A stretch of DNA of 64,000 nucleotides from Pandoraea aquatica (GCF_902459565.1 NZ_CABPSN010000004.1:248001-312000); one strand, 5' to 3'; positions 1 to 9,347 are shown, counted from the first letter of the stretch. Numbers and translations are program-made. The notes: generated by a model not told the origin, from the letters alone.

Positions 1-1144
1 GATTCAAGTCATTACAGGACGCATCTCATCTGATTGATGACGCGCGGTGCCTGTGCGCGCCATCTTCTTCGGTGGTGGAACCCCGAGCTTGCTTTCACCC
101 GATCAGATCCGGCGCATCGGCGAGCGTATTCGATATCACTTCGATTTATCACAAGTTGAGGAATACTCGTTTGAAATCGAGGTCAAGAGCTTGACGCCGG
201 AAAAGGCCGAAGCCATGCGGGAAGCGGGTGTTACGCACCCGCGCTTCGGCTTGCAAACCTTTCAATCGGAATGGCGAGCGATGTTTGACTTGACGGCAAC
301 GCTTGAGCAAGTCCACGCTGCAACGTAATGTCTCAAGTCCAACTTTTCCCGACAATCGTTCGATTTGCTCTACGGGATGAGTGGCTCTGACGAATCCATG
401 CTGTTGAGCGATCTGGAGCAAGCGGTCGCGTTGGGCACGTCCAATATCGATGTTTACCCGATCGACAACGTGATGACGCAGGTTACGCTTCATCGCAAAC
501 TCGCCGAAGCCGGGTATCTGCCGACATCGGCCTCACGAAAGTTTTCTATGCGCGTGCTGGCCGACGAATTCCTGAGACATGCGGGATTCGCTCCACACAA
601 TGGCCACGGCTATGTTCGTGGCACATGTTCGCGTGATACGGTCATCAGCGACCAATACTCGTTCGTCTATCACGAGCATGTTTATGGCTATGACGATTGC
701 GATCTGATGGGTTTCGGTGTCAACGCTGTCAGTGCGACGTTTGGACACTTCATGACAAATACGCATTCCAGGTCGATGTATCACGAGGTCCTCGCTCGCG
801 GCGATCTTCCTGTCGTCATCGGTGAACACGACACAACGCTTGATCATGCGCGTCCGATTATCTTGCGATTGCCCTATCACGGCACTATCGAAAAGCAGCG
901 TGTGGACTTCGCGCGCGTCCCCGAGGACGTCGTTGAACGATTGCACGGTCTGATCCAAGCCGGGTTCGTTCGGGAGTCGGCTCGTACCTACGATCTGACA
1001 CGTCTGGGCTGGCACTGGTACGTCAACATGATGGTGTACCTTATGCCCAAACGCGAGCGCGCCGTGTTGAATCGCCTCGTGGTGAGCCAACTGGCACCGG
1101 GGGAGCGCGCTATGGACATCAGCGAACTCCGCTTTCGGCATTGA
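1..1144 (+). pseudogene. Decayed radical-SAM (HemN/HemW-like) protein gene, 5' end outside the window
   Basis: The reading frame encodes a coproporphyrinogen-oxidase-like radical SAM protein: FFGGGTPSLLSP early on, a conserved FDLLYGMSG stretch, and a HemN_C-like tail with LGWHWYVNMMVYLMP. It is broken in at least three places. In frame 1 the N-terminal part (DSSHYRTHLI) meets TGA at 31-33. The sequence then has to shift into frame 2 near base 45-50. Frame 2 carries TAA at 326-328, after which homologous-looking sequence continues in the same frame to the TGA at 1142-1144. The CxxxCxxC cluster region lies upstream of the window. The DNA is visibly more A+T-rich than the core genes further on. 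The MFS gene starts six bases downstream. Radical-SAM family assignment is fairly sure; the original substrate is unknown. Confidence 0.75.
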
Positions 1145-1150
1145 CGGCGT

Positions 1151-2440
1151 ATGTCTCTCTCCCTGATCGCATTCGTTCGCGATGAACCCCTGTTCGCCAG
1201 AGTCCTGCTAGCCGATTTGATTTCCAAAACCGGGGACGGAGCGCACGAACTCGCCTTCGTGCTATTGGCGCTCGCCGTGACAAACGGCGATTTGCATTCG
1301 GTCGGGTGGATCTATTTTCTGCGCTTTCTCCCGTATCTCATAGCGGGTCCATTGGGAGGGCGACTTGCGGATACAAGAGATGCACGGCGGGTCATGCTCT
1401 TCTGCGATACGGCACGAGGGGGGGTAACCGTGGCCCTTGCCGTCGCCGTTGGTCTTAACGCCCTGACGCCTTGGGGGCTCGCGGCAGCCGGATGCGTCAT
1501 GACAACCTTCAGGACGCTATTCCAACCAGCCTTTCAAGCGAGCGTCCCCCGATTGGTAGACGCCGAACGTCTGGTCTTCGCCAACGGCATGACGCAGATA
1601 TCTATCGAAGTGGGGGGCGCGATTGGACCTGCGCTTGCCGGCGTGTTGCTTTGGGCGGGGTCGTTGACGTGGGTCATCGCTTTCGACGCGCTCACATACG
1701 GCGTCGCCTGGTGGATCCTGATGAGCATTCGGCCAGAGGCACGCGGTGCCTTTGTGCCAGCACCCGAGAGTGCCGGTACGGCCGACCAGCCGACGTCGCA
1801 TTGGGTCGCGCGAGTGCAGCGCGCTTGGGTGATGTGGTGGCAGGCATGTCGCGAAATCGGTGTAAGCCCGCCGCTCTTCAGCGCGATTGTGATGTCGTCG
1901 ATTTGCATTCTCTTCGTCGGCGCAGCGCTTAGAGTGATGATTCCTGCATGGGCCTTGGAAGTGGGTGGGTCCGAAAGTACGGCCGCATTGGTGGCAAGCC
2001 TGATTGCGGGCGGAACGATTGCGGGGGCCTCGGTTTTTGCGAGAAGGGTCCGGCGTCTGAGTGCCGTCAGGCTGCTTTGTTATTGGGCGATTTACGGCGG
2101 TATCCTGGCACTTCTGCCGCTTCACCAAGGGGTGTTCTGGCTTCTATCGGTTGCGGTTGTCATGGGCGTTGCCGGGGCCTGCGTGGACATCGTACTGGCG
2201 TCACTCATTCAGCGTCACTCGCGAGCTTCCAGCGTCGGAACGAACTTCAGCGTGTTTTCTACGCTGGCTAACACCGGTGAGGCGCTTTCCGCTGTGCTGG
2301 CCGGGGTTCTTGTGGGTATGTGTGGGTTGTCGGGCGGATTGATGTGCAGCGGGCTGCTTGTCGTCGCGGCTAGCGTGCTAGGGGTATGGCTGGTCGCGCG
2401 CCGCACTGGCGCACATTGTGAGGTGGTCGATGCCAAGTGA
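1151..2440 (+). CDS. MFS transporter, probable exporter (EntS/DHA3-like)
   Basis: A 429-residue, very hydrophobic protein with about 12 membrane segments. The loop GGRLADTRDARRVM after the second membrane segment matches the MFS loop 2-3 motif (GxLaDrxgrRxv). It resembles the MFS_3 drug/siderophore exporter group. The gene begins six bases after the decayed radical-SAM gene, and its 3' end overlaps the start of the AdoMet decarboxylase gene, so the three look like one transcription unit. The likely role is export of the product of the truncated upstream pathway. Substrate is inferred only. The ATG at 1151 has no strong Shine-Dalgarno, so translational coupling to the upstream gene is possible. 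Confidence 0.8.
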   Translation: MSLSLIAFVRDEPLFARVLLADLISKTGDGAHELAFVLLALAVTNGDLHSVGWIYFLRFLPYLIAGPLGGRLADTRDARRVMLFCDTARGGVTVALAVAVGLNALTPWGLAAAGCVMTTFRTLFQPAFQASVPRLVDAERLVFANGMTQISIEVGGAIGPALAGVLLWAGSLTWVIAFDALTYGVAWWILMSIRPEARGAFVPAPESAGTADQPTSHWVARVQRAWVMWWQACREIGVSPPLFSAIVMSSICILFVGAALRVMIPAWALEVGGSESTAALVASLIAGGTIAGASVFARRVRRLSAVRLLCYWAIYGGILALLPLHQGVFWLLSVAVVMGVAGACVDIVLASLIQRHSRASSVGTNFSVFSTLANTGEALSAVLAGVLVGMCGLSGGLMCSGLLVVAASVLGVWLVARRTGAHCEVVDAK

Positions 2441-2882
2441 TATGTCGGTGTCATCGCGGGGGGACGTGACTCCCCCGAGCGCCGGGACGTCAGGCCGACT
2501 TCCTGCGATTCATGGCTTTCATGGTCACCACGTTCTTGCGGACATCCATGGGCTCGACGCTGGTTCGTTGGACGACATCATGTACCTGCGCTCGCTCCTT
2601 GAGCTGGGCGTGGAGCGAGCGGGCGCAACGTTAATCAGGACGGTCGATTTCCACTTCGATCCCGTCGGAGTGACCGTATTGATCCTCCTTGCTGAATCCC
2701 ACGTTTCCTTGCACACGTATCCCGTCGAAGGCAAGGCGTTTTTTGACGCCTTCACTTGCGGTGACACCTGTGTTCCCAATGAAATTCTGCGCACGTTGTG
2801 CGAGGCGTTTCCCCATTGCGCCTTGCGTATAACTTCCTTTGCGCGCGGAGAACCTCGGTCGCACATGCAATGCGGCGTGTAG
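2430..2882 (+). CDS. speD: S-adenosylmethionine decarboxylase proenzyme-like protein
   Basis: A 150-residue protein of the bacterial (class 1B) AdoMet decarboxylase family. Such enzymes self-cleave at Glu-Ser to form a pyruvoyl cofactor and make decarboxylated AdoMet, the aminopropyl donor. The cleavage motif AESHVSLHTYP places the pyruvoyl serine at about residue 90. The partner His (about 95) and Cys (about 110, in FTCG) follow at +5 and +20, the spacing of the Thermotoga enzyme (Ser63, His68, Cys83). I chose ATG 2430 because GAGGTG at 2419-2424 is well placed; GTG 2418 and ATG 2442 are alternatives. It overlaps the MFS stop by 11 bases. No aminopropyltransferase is adjacent, so a role in a secondary metabolite is more likely than housekeeping spermidine synthesis. 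Confidence 0.85.
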   Translation: MPSDMSVSSRGDVTPPSAGTSGRLPAIHGFHGHHVLADIHGLDAGSLDDIMYLRSLLELGVERAGATLIRTVDFHFDPVGVTVLILLAESHVSLHTYPVEGKAFFDAFTCGDTCVPNEILRTLCEAFPHCALRITSFARGEPRSHMQCGV

Positions 2883-3088
2883 ATCGGAGCGTTCACGTCA
2901 TGAGGGACTGATAGTTCGCGGGTCTGGGCGACCGGTGGGCCACGCGTTCTCGACCGTTGGCATCCACGGGAATTTAGTGCATGCTTGCCGAATCGCTGGT
3001 TCTGATCGGTGTTTGCCGACACCGGATCGGAGCGTGTCTTTCCAATACCACACCATGACACCGACTCGCGAGGGAGCAAGGAGCCTTC

Positions 3089-4528
3089 ATGGACGGCTTT
3101 CTGATGGAGCGTGCATCGCGAGGGCAGCGGGCATTTGCCGGCTGTCTGGCGATCGCTATCCTCGCGGCCTTGATACTCGCGGCACCGCAAGCCACGGCTT
3201 TGCTGCCCGCGGTAGCGCCGTTCCTGCCCATGTGCGGGCTGACGGTGTTCACGACGGCCACCATTGTGGCGTACTTGCTCTGCGGACAGTTCCAGGTGGC
3301 ACGTCTGCCAGTCTTCGGCTTGCTGGCGGGCGCTTATGCCTTTACGGCACTCACCGTCGCCATGCAGTTGCTCACCTATCCAGGGCTCTTTGCGCCGGGC
3401 GGACTCTTCGGCGCAAGGCCGACGACCTCCGGGTGGATCTGGGTTTTCTGGCACGCAGGCTTCCCCACGCTCGTCCTGATCGCCATGATCTCGCGACGCG
3501 TGTTTGCTCCCCAATCCATCACACAGTTGCCCTCACCGGGTAAAGGCATCGGCCTCTATATCGGCATTCCGCTCACCGTCGGCGTCCTGCTCTGTCTGAC
3601 GGCATTGACCGTACCCCTTCCTCCCGCGTTATCGCCAGTCACGTCCCCCGGCGAGTTTTCCAGCGGTGGCGTCGGTATCGTGCTGCTGGTGCTGAACCTT
3701 GTTGCGCTGGGGGCAGTGCTGGGCATCGGTAGGCTGCGAACGGTACTCGACCTCTGGGTGGCGCTTGCCGTGCTCGCCTGCGTAACGGATACAGTGCTCA
3801 GCTTGATGAGTACGGTTCGGTTCTCGCTGGGTTGGTATCTCGCGCGCTTTTTCAGCATGTCGGCACCGGGATTGCTGGTCTGCGTACTGGTGTGGGAAGT
3901 CACACGGCTGTACCGCGAACTCACCCGGGCGCACCTGCGCCTCATCGAATACAGCAATCGCGACGCGCTGACCGGCATCTACAACCGCCGGTATTTCAAC
4001 GACCGATTCCCCAGCGATTACGAGCAGGCGCGCCGCGCGGGGCGTCCGCTTTCGCTGCTGATGGTCGACGTCGACCATTTCAAGCGCTACAACGACGCCT
4101 ACGGCCACCCGGTGGGCGACGAGTGTCTTGAGCAGGTCGCGCTCGCGCTGATGCGCGCGACGCATCGGCCGGCCGATCTCGTCGCGCGTTACGGCGGCGA
4201 AGAGTTCGTCGTCGTGTTGCCCGACACGGACGAGCGTGGCGCGCTGTTCGTGGCGACGCGGGTCACGGAGAGCGTCCGTGCATTGGCGAAGCCCGGCCCG
4301 GGGCCGAAAGGATGCGTTACCGTCAGTGTCGGATGCGCAACCCACGTACCCCAGCAGGGGATTGCCGTGGACACGCCCGATCGGTTGATTGCGTTCGCGG
4401 ACGAAGCACTCTACGCAGCCAAGCGTCTTGGTCGCGATCGAATTCAGGTTGCGCAGGGATTGCCGTCAGATAGCGGTGACGATGCCGGCTCGGCTACCGA
4501 TGTGCCGCGCGCCAATCTGAGCGCGTGA
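3089..4528 (+). CDS. Membrane diguanylate cyclase, MASE4-GGDEF
   Basis: A 479-residue inner-membrane protein. Residues about 15-275 form several membrane segments with the pattern of a MASE4 sensor domain (AYLLCGQFQVARLP, TYPGLFAPGGL, WIWVFWHAGFP). Residues about 290-450 are a GGDEF domain that makes c-di-GMP from two GTP. The active-site loop is intact as GGEEF (369-373), metal-binding Asp occurs in MVDVDHFKRYND, and an RxxD inhibitory site (RPAD, 360-363) lies five residues before the loop, so product inhibition is expected. AAGGAG just upstream supports ATG 3089. It stands alone, convergent with folA. The signal sensed by the membrane domain is unknown. Confidence 0.92.
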   Translation: MDGFLMERASRGQRAFAGCLAIAILAALILAAPQATALLPAVAPFLPMCGLTVFTTATIVAYLLCGQFQVARLPVFGLLAGAYAFTALTVAMQLLTYPGLFAPGGLFGARPTTSGWIWVFWHAGFPTLVLIAMISRRVFAPQSITQLPSPGKGIGLYIGIPLTVGVLLCLTALTVPLPPALSPVTSPGEFSSGGVGIVLLVLNLVALGAVLGIGRLRTVLDLWVALAVLACVTDTVLSLMSTVRFSLGWYLARFFSMSAPGLLVCVLVWEVTRLYRELTRAHLRLIEYSNRDALTGIYNRRYFNDRFPSDYEQARRAGRPLSLLMVDVDHFKRYNDAYGHPVGDECLEQVALALMRATHRPADLVARYGGEEFVVVLPDTDERGALFVATRVTESVRALAKPGPGPKGCVTVSVGCATHVPQQGIAVDTPDRLIAFADEALYAAKRLGRDRIQVAQGLPSDSGDDAGSATDVPRANLSA

Positions 4529-4584
4529 GTGACTGGGAGAGTGGGTGTCTGCCTTGATCGGGACAGACACCGAAGCGAGCCGCG

Positions 4585-5073
4585 TCAGACGCGCTCGTAA
4601 GTGACGAACGAATAATCGAAATCGTTCGGCGCAGGGGAGTGATGTGTTTCGCGTGCCGTCTCACGCCATTGGGCGGCGGGGAGGTCGGGGAAGTGCGCAT
4701 CGCCCTCGAACGCTTTGGCGATCTCCGTCACGACGACCTTGTCTGCGCTGGCCAGCGATTCGGCATACAACTGCGCGCCGCCGATCAGGCAAATTTCCTC
4801 CACCCCGACGCACAGTCGCATGGCATCCACCAGCGAGCCCGCGACTTCACAGCCGTCGATTTTCAGGTCGGGATTGCGGGAGACCACAATGTTGCGACGT
4901 CCGGGCAGGGGACGGCCGATCGAGTCGAACGTCTTGCGTCCCATGACGATGGGCTTGCCCAGCGTGGTGCGCTTGAAGTGGGCGAGGTCTTCCGGCAGAC
5001 GCCACGGCAATTGATTGTCACGCCCGATCACGCCATTCTCGGCGCGGGCGACCACAAGTGTCAGTATCGTCAT
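4585..5073 (-). CDS. folA: Dihydrofolate reductase
   Basis: A 162-residue DHFR, the normal length. It reduces dihydrofolate to tetrahydrofolate with NADPH. Seen: the N-terminal [18 protein letters not shown], then [12 protein letters not shown] containing the catalytic acidic residue (Asp29), [11 protein letters not shown] for NADPH binding, and [12 protein letters not shown] near the C-terminus. Its start overlaps the thyA stop by four bases, the usual coupled thyA-folA arrangement, which matches the need to recycle dihydrofolate made by thymidylate synthase. Trimethoprim target. Confidence 0.98.
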   Translation of the reverse strand: MTILTLVVARAENGVIGRDNQLPWRLPEDLAHFKRTTLGKPIVMGRKTFDSIGRPLPGRRNIVVSRNPDLKIDGCEVAGSLVDAMRLCVGVEEICLIGGAQLYAESLASADKVVVTEIAKAFEGDAHFPDLPAAQWRETARETHHSPAPNDFDYSFVTYERV

Positions 5074-5864
5074 ACGGCCACCGGTGCCTTGATGTGCGGA
5101 TGCGCTTCGTACCCGGTGATATGGAAGTCCTCGAACTTGTAATCGAAGATCGAGTCGGGCTTGCGCGCGATCTCCAGCTTCGGTAACGGGAAAGGCTCAC
5201 GCGCGAGCTGCGTCTGCACCTGTTCGAGGTGATTGTTGTACAGATGGCAGTCGCCACCGGTCCAGATGAAGTCGCCCACACCCAGCCCCGTTTGCTGCGC
5301 CACCATGTGCGTCAACAGTGCGTAGCTGGCGATGTTGAACGGCACTCCGAGGAAGATGTCCGCACTACGCTGATAGAGCTGGCAGGACAATTTGCCGTCG
5401 GCAACGTAGAACTGGAAGAACGCATGGCACGGGGGCAGCGCCATACGCGGAATCTCGCCGACGTTCCATGCGGACACGATCAGGCGGCGCGAGTCCGGTG
5501 TCGAGCGGATCTGGTCCACGATCTGCGTGATCTGATCGATGTGACCGCCATCGGGTGTCGGCCATGAGCGCCATTGCGCGCCATAGACAGGGCCGAGTTC
5601 ACCTTCGGCATCCGCCCATTCGTTCCAGATGGAGACGCCGTTTTCCTGCAAATAGCGCACGTTGGTGCTGCCCTGCAGGAACCACAGCAGTTCGTGCACG
5701 ATCGACTTGATATGCACTTTTTTCGTGGTGACGAGCGGGAACCCTTCCTGCAGGTCGAAGCGCATCTGATAGCCGAACACCGAGCGCGTGCCCGTGCCCG
5801 TGCGGTCGGTCTTGTCTGTGCCATGTTCAAGTACATGGCGCATGAAGTCTAGGTACTGTTTCAT
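5070..5864 (-). CDS. thyA: Thymidylate synthase
   Basis: A 264-residue ThyA, the same length as the E. coli enzyme. It methylates dUMP to dTMP using methylene-tetrahydrofolate. The nucleophile is Cys146 in [12 protein letters not shown]; other hallmarks are [41 protein letters not shown] and the C-terminal IKAPVAV. It is the first gene of a two-gene minus-strand unit with folA (four-base overlap). The 59-base gap to the ABC ATPase gene upstream is too short to tell whether transcription also reads in from there. Confidence 0.98.
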   Translation of the reverse strand: MKQYLDFMRHVLEHGTDKTDRTGTGTRSVFGYQMRFDLQEGFPLVTTKKVHIKSIVHELLWFLQGSTNVRYLQENGVSIWNEWADAEGELGPVYGAQWRSWPTPDGGHIDQITQIVDQIRSTPDSRRLIVSAWNVGEIPRMALPPCHAFFQFYVADGKLSCQLYQRSADIFLGVPFNIASYALLTHMVAQQTGLGVGDFIWTGGDCHLYNNHLEQVQTQLAREPFPLPKLEIARKPDSIFDYKFEDFHITGYEAHPHIKAPVAV

Positions 5865-5923
5865 AGGCCCATCCGTTTTGCCGGATTTTACCAGCCTCTG
5901 AGTGACGTTGTACTTGCCGGCCG

Positions 5924-7033
5924 TCAGACGGCGGCCTGAGCGGCCGCGAATGCCACCGGATGCTGCACCGTCAAGCGCAGTCCGACACGGTCGCCGGGCT
6001 CATGCGCCAGTTCGCCGTCGACGCGCGCGACCACTTCGATGCCGGACGCTAGACGCAGCGTATACAACTGATCGGCCCCACGAAATGCACGGCGTACGAG
6101 TGTGGCTTCGAACGGACTGGCGGGGTCGTGGGCAATGTCGTCTGCGCGAAGCAGGACGTCGACATTCACGGGATAAGTGTCACGGGCGGCGCTTCGGATC
6201 AGCTTGTCGGCGAGCGTGGGCGAGACGGAAATTTCCCCGATTTCCAGTGAGATGCCCCCGCCATCGGCGTTGCCCCGGAAGGTGCCGGGAATGAGCGCGC
6301 CGCGCCCGATAAAGTCCGCAACGACGCGATTCGCCGGGGACCGCCAGAGCTCACGCGCGGCGGACCATTGCGTGATGGCACCCGCATGCATGACGCCAAT
6401 GCGGTCGGCCATTGCGAAGGCTTCGTGCTGATCGTGCGTGACGAGAATTGCCGTCGCGCCGCTGGCACGAATGATCTCCCGAACCTCCACGGCCAGGCGC
6501 TCGCGCAGGTCGAGATCGAGGTTCGAGAAGGGCTCGTCGAGCAGGAGCAGTGCAGGCGCGGGGGCCAACGCGCGGGCAAGCGCCACGCGTTGCTGCTGTC
6601 CTCCCGAGAGTTCATGCGGATACTTCTTCAGCGCGCCGGCCAGACCGACCCGCTCGGCCAGCATCTCGACTCGGGTCTGACGCTCGCCCCGCGCCATGCG
6701 GCTAATGCCGAAGCCGATGTTTTGCGCAACGTTCAGGTGCGGAAACAACGCGTAGTCCTGGAACACCACGCCGACGTGACGCCGTTCTGGTGGCTCGCTC
6801 AGTTGCGCGTTGGCGACTTCGTGGCCGTCAAGCACGATCCGCCCCCCGGCCAGCGGCTCGAAACCGCACACCGCGCGCAGCACCGTCGTCTTACCGCATC
6901 CCGACGGACCCAGCAGGCAGCCGATCTCACCGCGAGCCAAGGACAGTGACAGATCGCGGACGGCGATATGCGTCTGGCCGGTGGTGTCGTAACTGACGGA
7001 GATGTGGTCGAGCAGCAAATAGGGCAGTGGCAT
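5924..7033 (-). CDS. ABC transporter ATP-binding protein, Fe3+/FbpC type
   Basis: A 369-residue ATPase of the iron(III)/spermidine/putrescine (CUT1/FbpC-PotA) class. Walker [10 protein letters not shown] is at about 42-50, signature LSGGQQQR at about 142, Walker B LLLLDEP at about 163, then the switch histidine in LVTHD. The roughly 130-residue C-terminal part is the regulatory TOBE-like extension of this class. I chose ATG 7033 because an upstream GTG (7117) would add 28 poorly conserved residues. The permease gene lies divergently across a 332-base spacer and no binding-protein gene is adjacent. Substrate is probably ferric iron by family; thiamine-type or polyamine transport cannot be excluded. 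Confidence 0.85.
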   Translation of the reverse strand: MPLPYLLLDHISVSYDTTGQTHIAVRDLSLSLARGEIGCLLGPSGCGKTTVLRAVCGFEPLAGGRIVLDGHEVANAQLSEPPERRHVGVVFQDYALFPHLNVAQNIGFGISRMARGERQTRVEMLAERVGLAGALKKYPHELSGGQQQRVALARALAPAPALLLLDEPFSNLDLDLRERLAVEVREIIRASGATAILVTHDQHEAFAMADRIGVMHAGAITQWSAARELWRSPANRVVADFIGRGALIPGTFRGNADGGGISLEIGEISVSPTLADKLIRSAARDTYPVNVDVLLRADDIAHDPASPFEATLVRRAFRGADQLYTLRLASGIEVVARVDGELAHEPGDRVGLRLTVQHPVAFAAAQAAV

Positions 7034-7158
7034 TGGCGTCGGAACGAACGTAGGTCGGGACTGGGTCGCGGGGGAGGAAAGGTGAGCGAACGGTGGCTTT
7101 GCGCAAAGCGCGGGCACTTTCCGTGCGTGGCCGCGTCAGAGTCGCAGTTGCGAATGCG

Positions 7159-7164
7159 TATAAT
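7159..7164 (+). promoter_or_regulatory. Perfect -10 hexamer TATAAT in the ABC transporter divergent region
   Basis: TATAAT reads toward the permease gene and would give a start of transcription near 7171 and a leader of about 195 bases. I see no good -35 hexamer at 16-18 bases upstream, so the promoter may need an activator. On the opposite strand TTGTCA (7181-7176) could be part of a minus-strand promoter for the ATPase gene, but its spacing to the nearest -10-like sequence is poor. Confidence 0.4.
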
Positions 7165-7211
7165 TTACAACGTAATGACAACGCTTTAGACCGGAGAATA
7201 CCTCGCGGTTC

Positions 7212-7310
7212 CCTCAGGCAATACGTACTTTGCGCACTTTAATGGTGCGCTTTTAGTACGCTGAGGCTGGCGGACGATGGCCGAAGACGTAGATTCGGTT
7301 TCCATCGTCC
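7212..7310 (+). promoter_or_regulatory. Two long hairpins in the permease leader (possible cis-acting RNA)
   Basis: Two consecutive structured segments fill the leader. The first is a nested hairpin: CCTCAG (7212-7217) pairs with CTGAGG (7261-7266), CGTAC (7224-7228) with GTACG (7256-7260), and GCGCAC (7232-7237) with GTGCGC (7245-7250), leaving a six-base bulge on one side. The second: GGACGATGG (7272-7280) pairs with CCATCGTCC (7302-7310) and, inside it, CCGAA (7281-7285) with TTCGG (7294-7298). Neither is followed by a proper U-run, although TTTT follows the inner stem of the first. I do not recognise a known riboswitch. A structured leader or a DNA operator are both possible. Confidence 0.45.
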
Positions 7311-7365
7311 ACGCATTCACCGCCACATTCACCACTTTTCCCGACCCCGATCCCGACCGTTCCCG

Positions 7366-9165
7366 ATGTCATCGACGCCCCAGTCACGCGCCGCTTCCGA
7401 TTCTGTGTCACCCGATGCGTTTTCCGACCGGTTCTCCGGAGATTCGCAGGCATTCGCCACGCCGGTCGCCAACGCCGCCGTCGCACCCGCGCAGACGCCG
7501 TCGTCCGGCAGATCAGTGCATGCCGGCGGACGTAGACGCGGCTGGCGCTCTGCCGGTGTCTTCAGTTGGCGGCTCATGGCATGGATTCCCGCCCTGATCG
7601 TGCTTGTGCCGATGTTCGGCATCGTGGCAGCGTTAGGGGCGGGCGATGCCGACACGCGCGCTGTGCTTGCCCACATGCTCGACACGGTGCTGCCCGAATA
7701 CGCACTCAACTCCCTACGCATCTCGCTGGCCGTGAGCGGCGGGGTGCTGGCGATGGGTGTCGGTACCGCATGGCTGGTCGTTCACTACGCATTTCCCGGC
7801 CGTCGTGTGCTGGAGTGGGCGTTGATTCTGCCGCTGGCCATGCCCGCGTATGTCACTGCCTACGCGTACACCGATTTCCTTCAGTTCGCCGGACCGGTGC
7901 AAAGTGCGCTTCGTCGCATGCTGGCCGTTGATCGCGTGACGTGGTTTCCCGAGATTCGTTCGTGGTATGGCGCAGCATGGGTCTTCGCGGGGGCGTTCTA
8001 TCCGTACGTCTATCTCTTGGCACGTACGGCATTTGCGGAACATAGCCAGCGCTTCTTTGAGGCAGCACGTACGCTGGGATGCACGCCGTTGCAAGCGTTC
8101 TTTCGCGTGGCGCTGCCGCTCGCGCGTCCGGCGTTGGTGGCGGGCATCGCCCTTGTGCTCATGGAGACGCTGGCCGATTACGGCGCAGTGGTCTACTTCG
8201 GGGTGCCGACGTTTACGACGGGCATCTACCGCGCCTGGCTGTCGATGGGCGACCGCGTCGCGGCGGCCCAACTGTCGGCATGCCTGCTGTTTGCAGTTCT
8301 GATCTTGCTGACGGCCGAAGCGCGCAGCCGTACGCGATTACGGTATTACGGGGCCCCGGGGCGTGCGCCGACGACGTCACGCCGAACGACACTGCACGGG
8401 TGGCGAGGCGTACTGGCTACCGCAGGTTGCGCCCTGCCGTTGATTGTGGGCTTTGTGCTGCCGGCGATTATCATGCTGCGCCTGGCTGTCTCGGAACTGG
8501 ATCAGGTGCCTTGGCCACGCTATGGCGAGTGGGTCTACAACACGGTGCGGTTGGCGGCGATGGCGGCGGCGGTCGCGTGCGTGTTTGCCATCGTGCTGGG
8601 GTACGCCCAGCGACTTGCGCCCGGACGTATCACACGTATTGCCGTACGCCTCGTAGGCGTGGGCTACGCGATTCCCGGGGCGGTTATCGCGCTGGGCATT
8701 CTCACCCCCGTGTTGCATCTCGACACATGGATGGGTACGGTGCTCGGGGCAAACGGTCTGGTGTTGGCCGGTACGAGCGGCGTTTTGATCTACGCTTACC
8801 TCGTACGATTTCTGCCAGCGGCACTGCAAAGCGTCGATGCCGGATTTGCCCGTATCGCGCCCAATCTCGACGCGAGTGCGCGCAGTCTCGGCGTGGGCGG
8901 CTGGTCGATGCTGCGTCGCGTGCATCTGCCGCTGTTGCGAGGCAGCGTACTGACGGCTGCTCTGCTGGTGTTCGTCGACGTCATGAAAGAACTGCCGGCC
9001 ACGCTCGCGTTGCGTCCGTTCAACATGGATACGCTCGCCGTGGTCACGAGCCACCTCGCCGCCGACGAACGGCTCGCCGAAGCCGCCGTCCCGGCCCTGA
9101 CGCTGGTGCTGGTGGGACTGCTGCCGGTGCTGGTGCTGGCCCGGGCGATTACGCGTCGCACTTGA
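7366..9165 (+). CDS. ABC transporter permease, fused Fe3+/FbpB type
   Basis: A 599-residue inner-membrane protein made of two fused permease halves, as in FbpB-type ferric iron transporters. The first 60 residues are a Ser/Ala-rich cytoplasmic stretch. Each half carries an EAA loop that contacts the ATPase: EAARTLG...FFRVALP at about 232-251 and ASARSLG...LRRVHLP at about 503-522. About 12 membrane segments are visible. The ATPase partner is encoded divergently. The periplasmic binding protein is missing here, so it must be encoded elsewhere. The leader upstream is unusually structured. Ferric iron is the family-based guess for the substrate. Confidence 0.87.
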   Translation: MSSTPQSRAASDSVSPDAFSDRFSGDSQAFATPVANAAVAPAQTPSSGRSVHAGGRRRGWRSAGVFSWRLMAWIPALIVLVPMFGIVAALGAGDADTRAVLAHMLDTVLPEYALNSLRISLAVSGGVLAMGVGTAWLVVHYAFPGRRVLEWALILPLAMPAYVTAYAYTDFLQFAGPVQSALRRMLAVDRVTWFPEIRSWYGAAWVFAGAFYPYVYLLARTAFAEHSQRFFEAARTLGCTPLQAFFRVALPLARPALVAGIALVLMETLADYGAVVYFGVPTFTTGIYRAWLSMGDRVAAAQLSACLLFAVLILLTAEARSRTRLRYYGAPGRAPTTSRRTTLHGWRGVLATAGCALPLIVGFVLPAIIMLRLAVSELDQVPWPRYGEWVYNTVRLAAMAAAVACVFAIVLGYAQRLAPGRITRIAVRLVGVGYAIPGAVIALGILTPVLHLDTWMGTVLGANGLVLAGTSGVLIYAYLVRFLPAALQSVDAGFARIAPNLDASARSLGVGGWSMLRRVHLPLLRGSVLTAALLVFVDVMKELPATLALRPFNMDTLAVVTSHLAADERLAEAAVPALTLVLVGLLPVLVLARAITRRT

Positions 9166-9272
9166 CGGTCAACCGGTCTGCCGGTTTCTTCACGCAAAAT
9201 GCTGTGCGTCGAAAACAGGTGCGGAACGATCGTCCGCCCGGCATTTTTATCAAATCTAGAGACGTTTCACAG

Positions 9273-9301
9273 TTGCCGCCCCGATAGCGCCGCACTATAG
9301 T
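9273..9301 (+). promoter_or_regulatory. Sigma-70-type promoter TTGCCG-N17-TATAGT
   Basis: TTGCCG at 9273-9278 and TATAGT at 9296-9301 are separated by exactly 17 bases, which predicts a start near 9308. The promoter points toward a small open frame at 9348 and, further on, the LysR gene at 9824. It lies 108 bases after the permease stop. Confidence 0.5.
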
Positions 9302-9303
9302 CA

Positions 9304-9333
9304 AATCATTCCGGCAACCAAGCCGGGATGATT
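9304..9333 (+). promoter_or_regulatory. 12-bp hairpin just after the promoter
   Basis: AATCATTCCGGC (9304-9315) pairs with GCCGGGATGATT (9322-9333) through a loop AACCAA; a single T-G pair interrupts the match. No T-run follows, so it is not a standard terminator for the permease gene. It overlaps the predicted transcription start of the promoter at 9273-9301, so it could be an operator or a 5'-end hairpin. Confidence 0.4.
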
Positions 9334-9347
9334 GAGCGTCAACAAAA

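Noticed and set aside
7201-7310. A TPP riboswitch, suggested by CTGAGG near an ABC transporter gene
   Set aside because: The remaining conserved TPP core (the CTGAGA and ACCTGA stretches) is not present.
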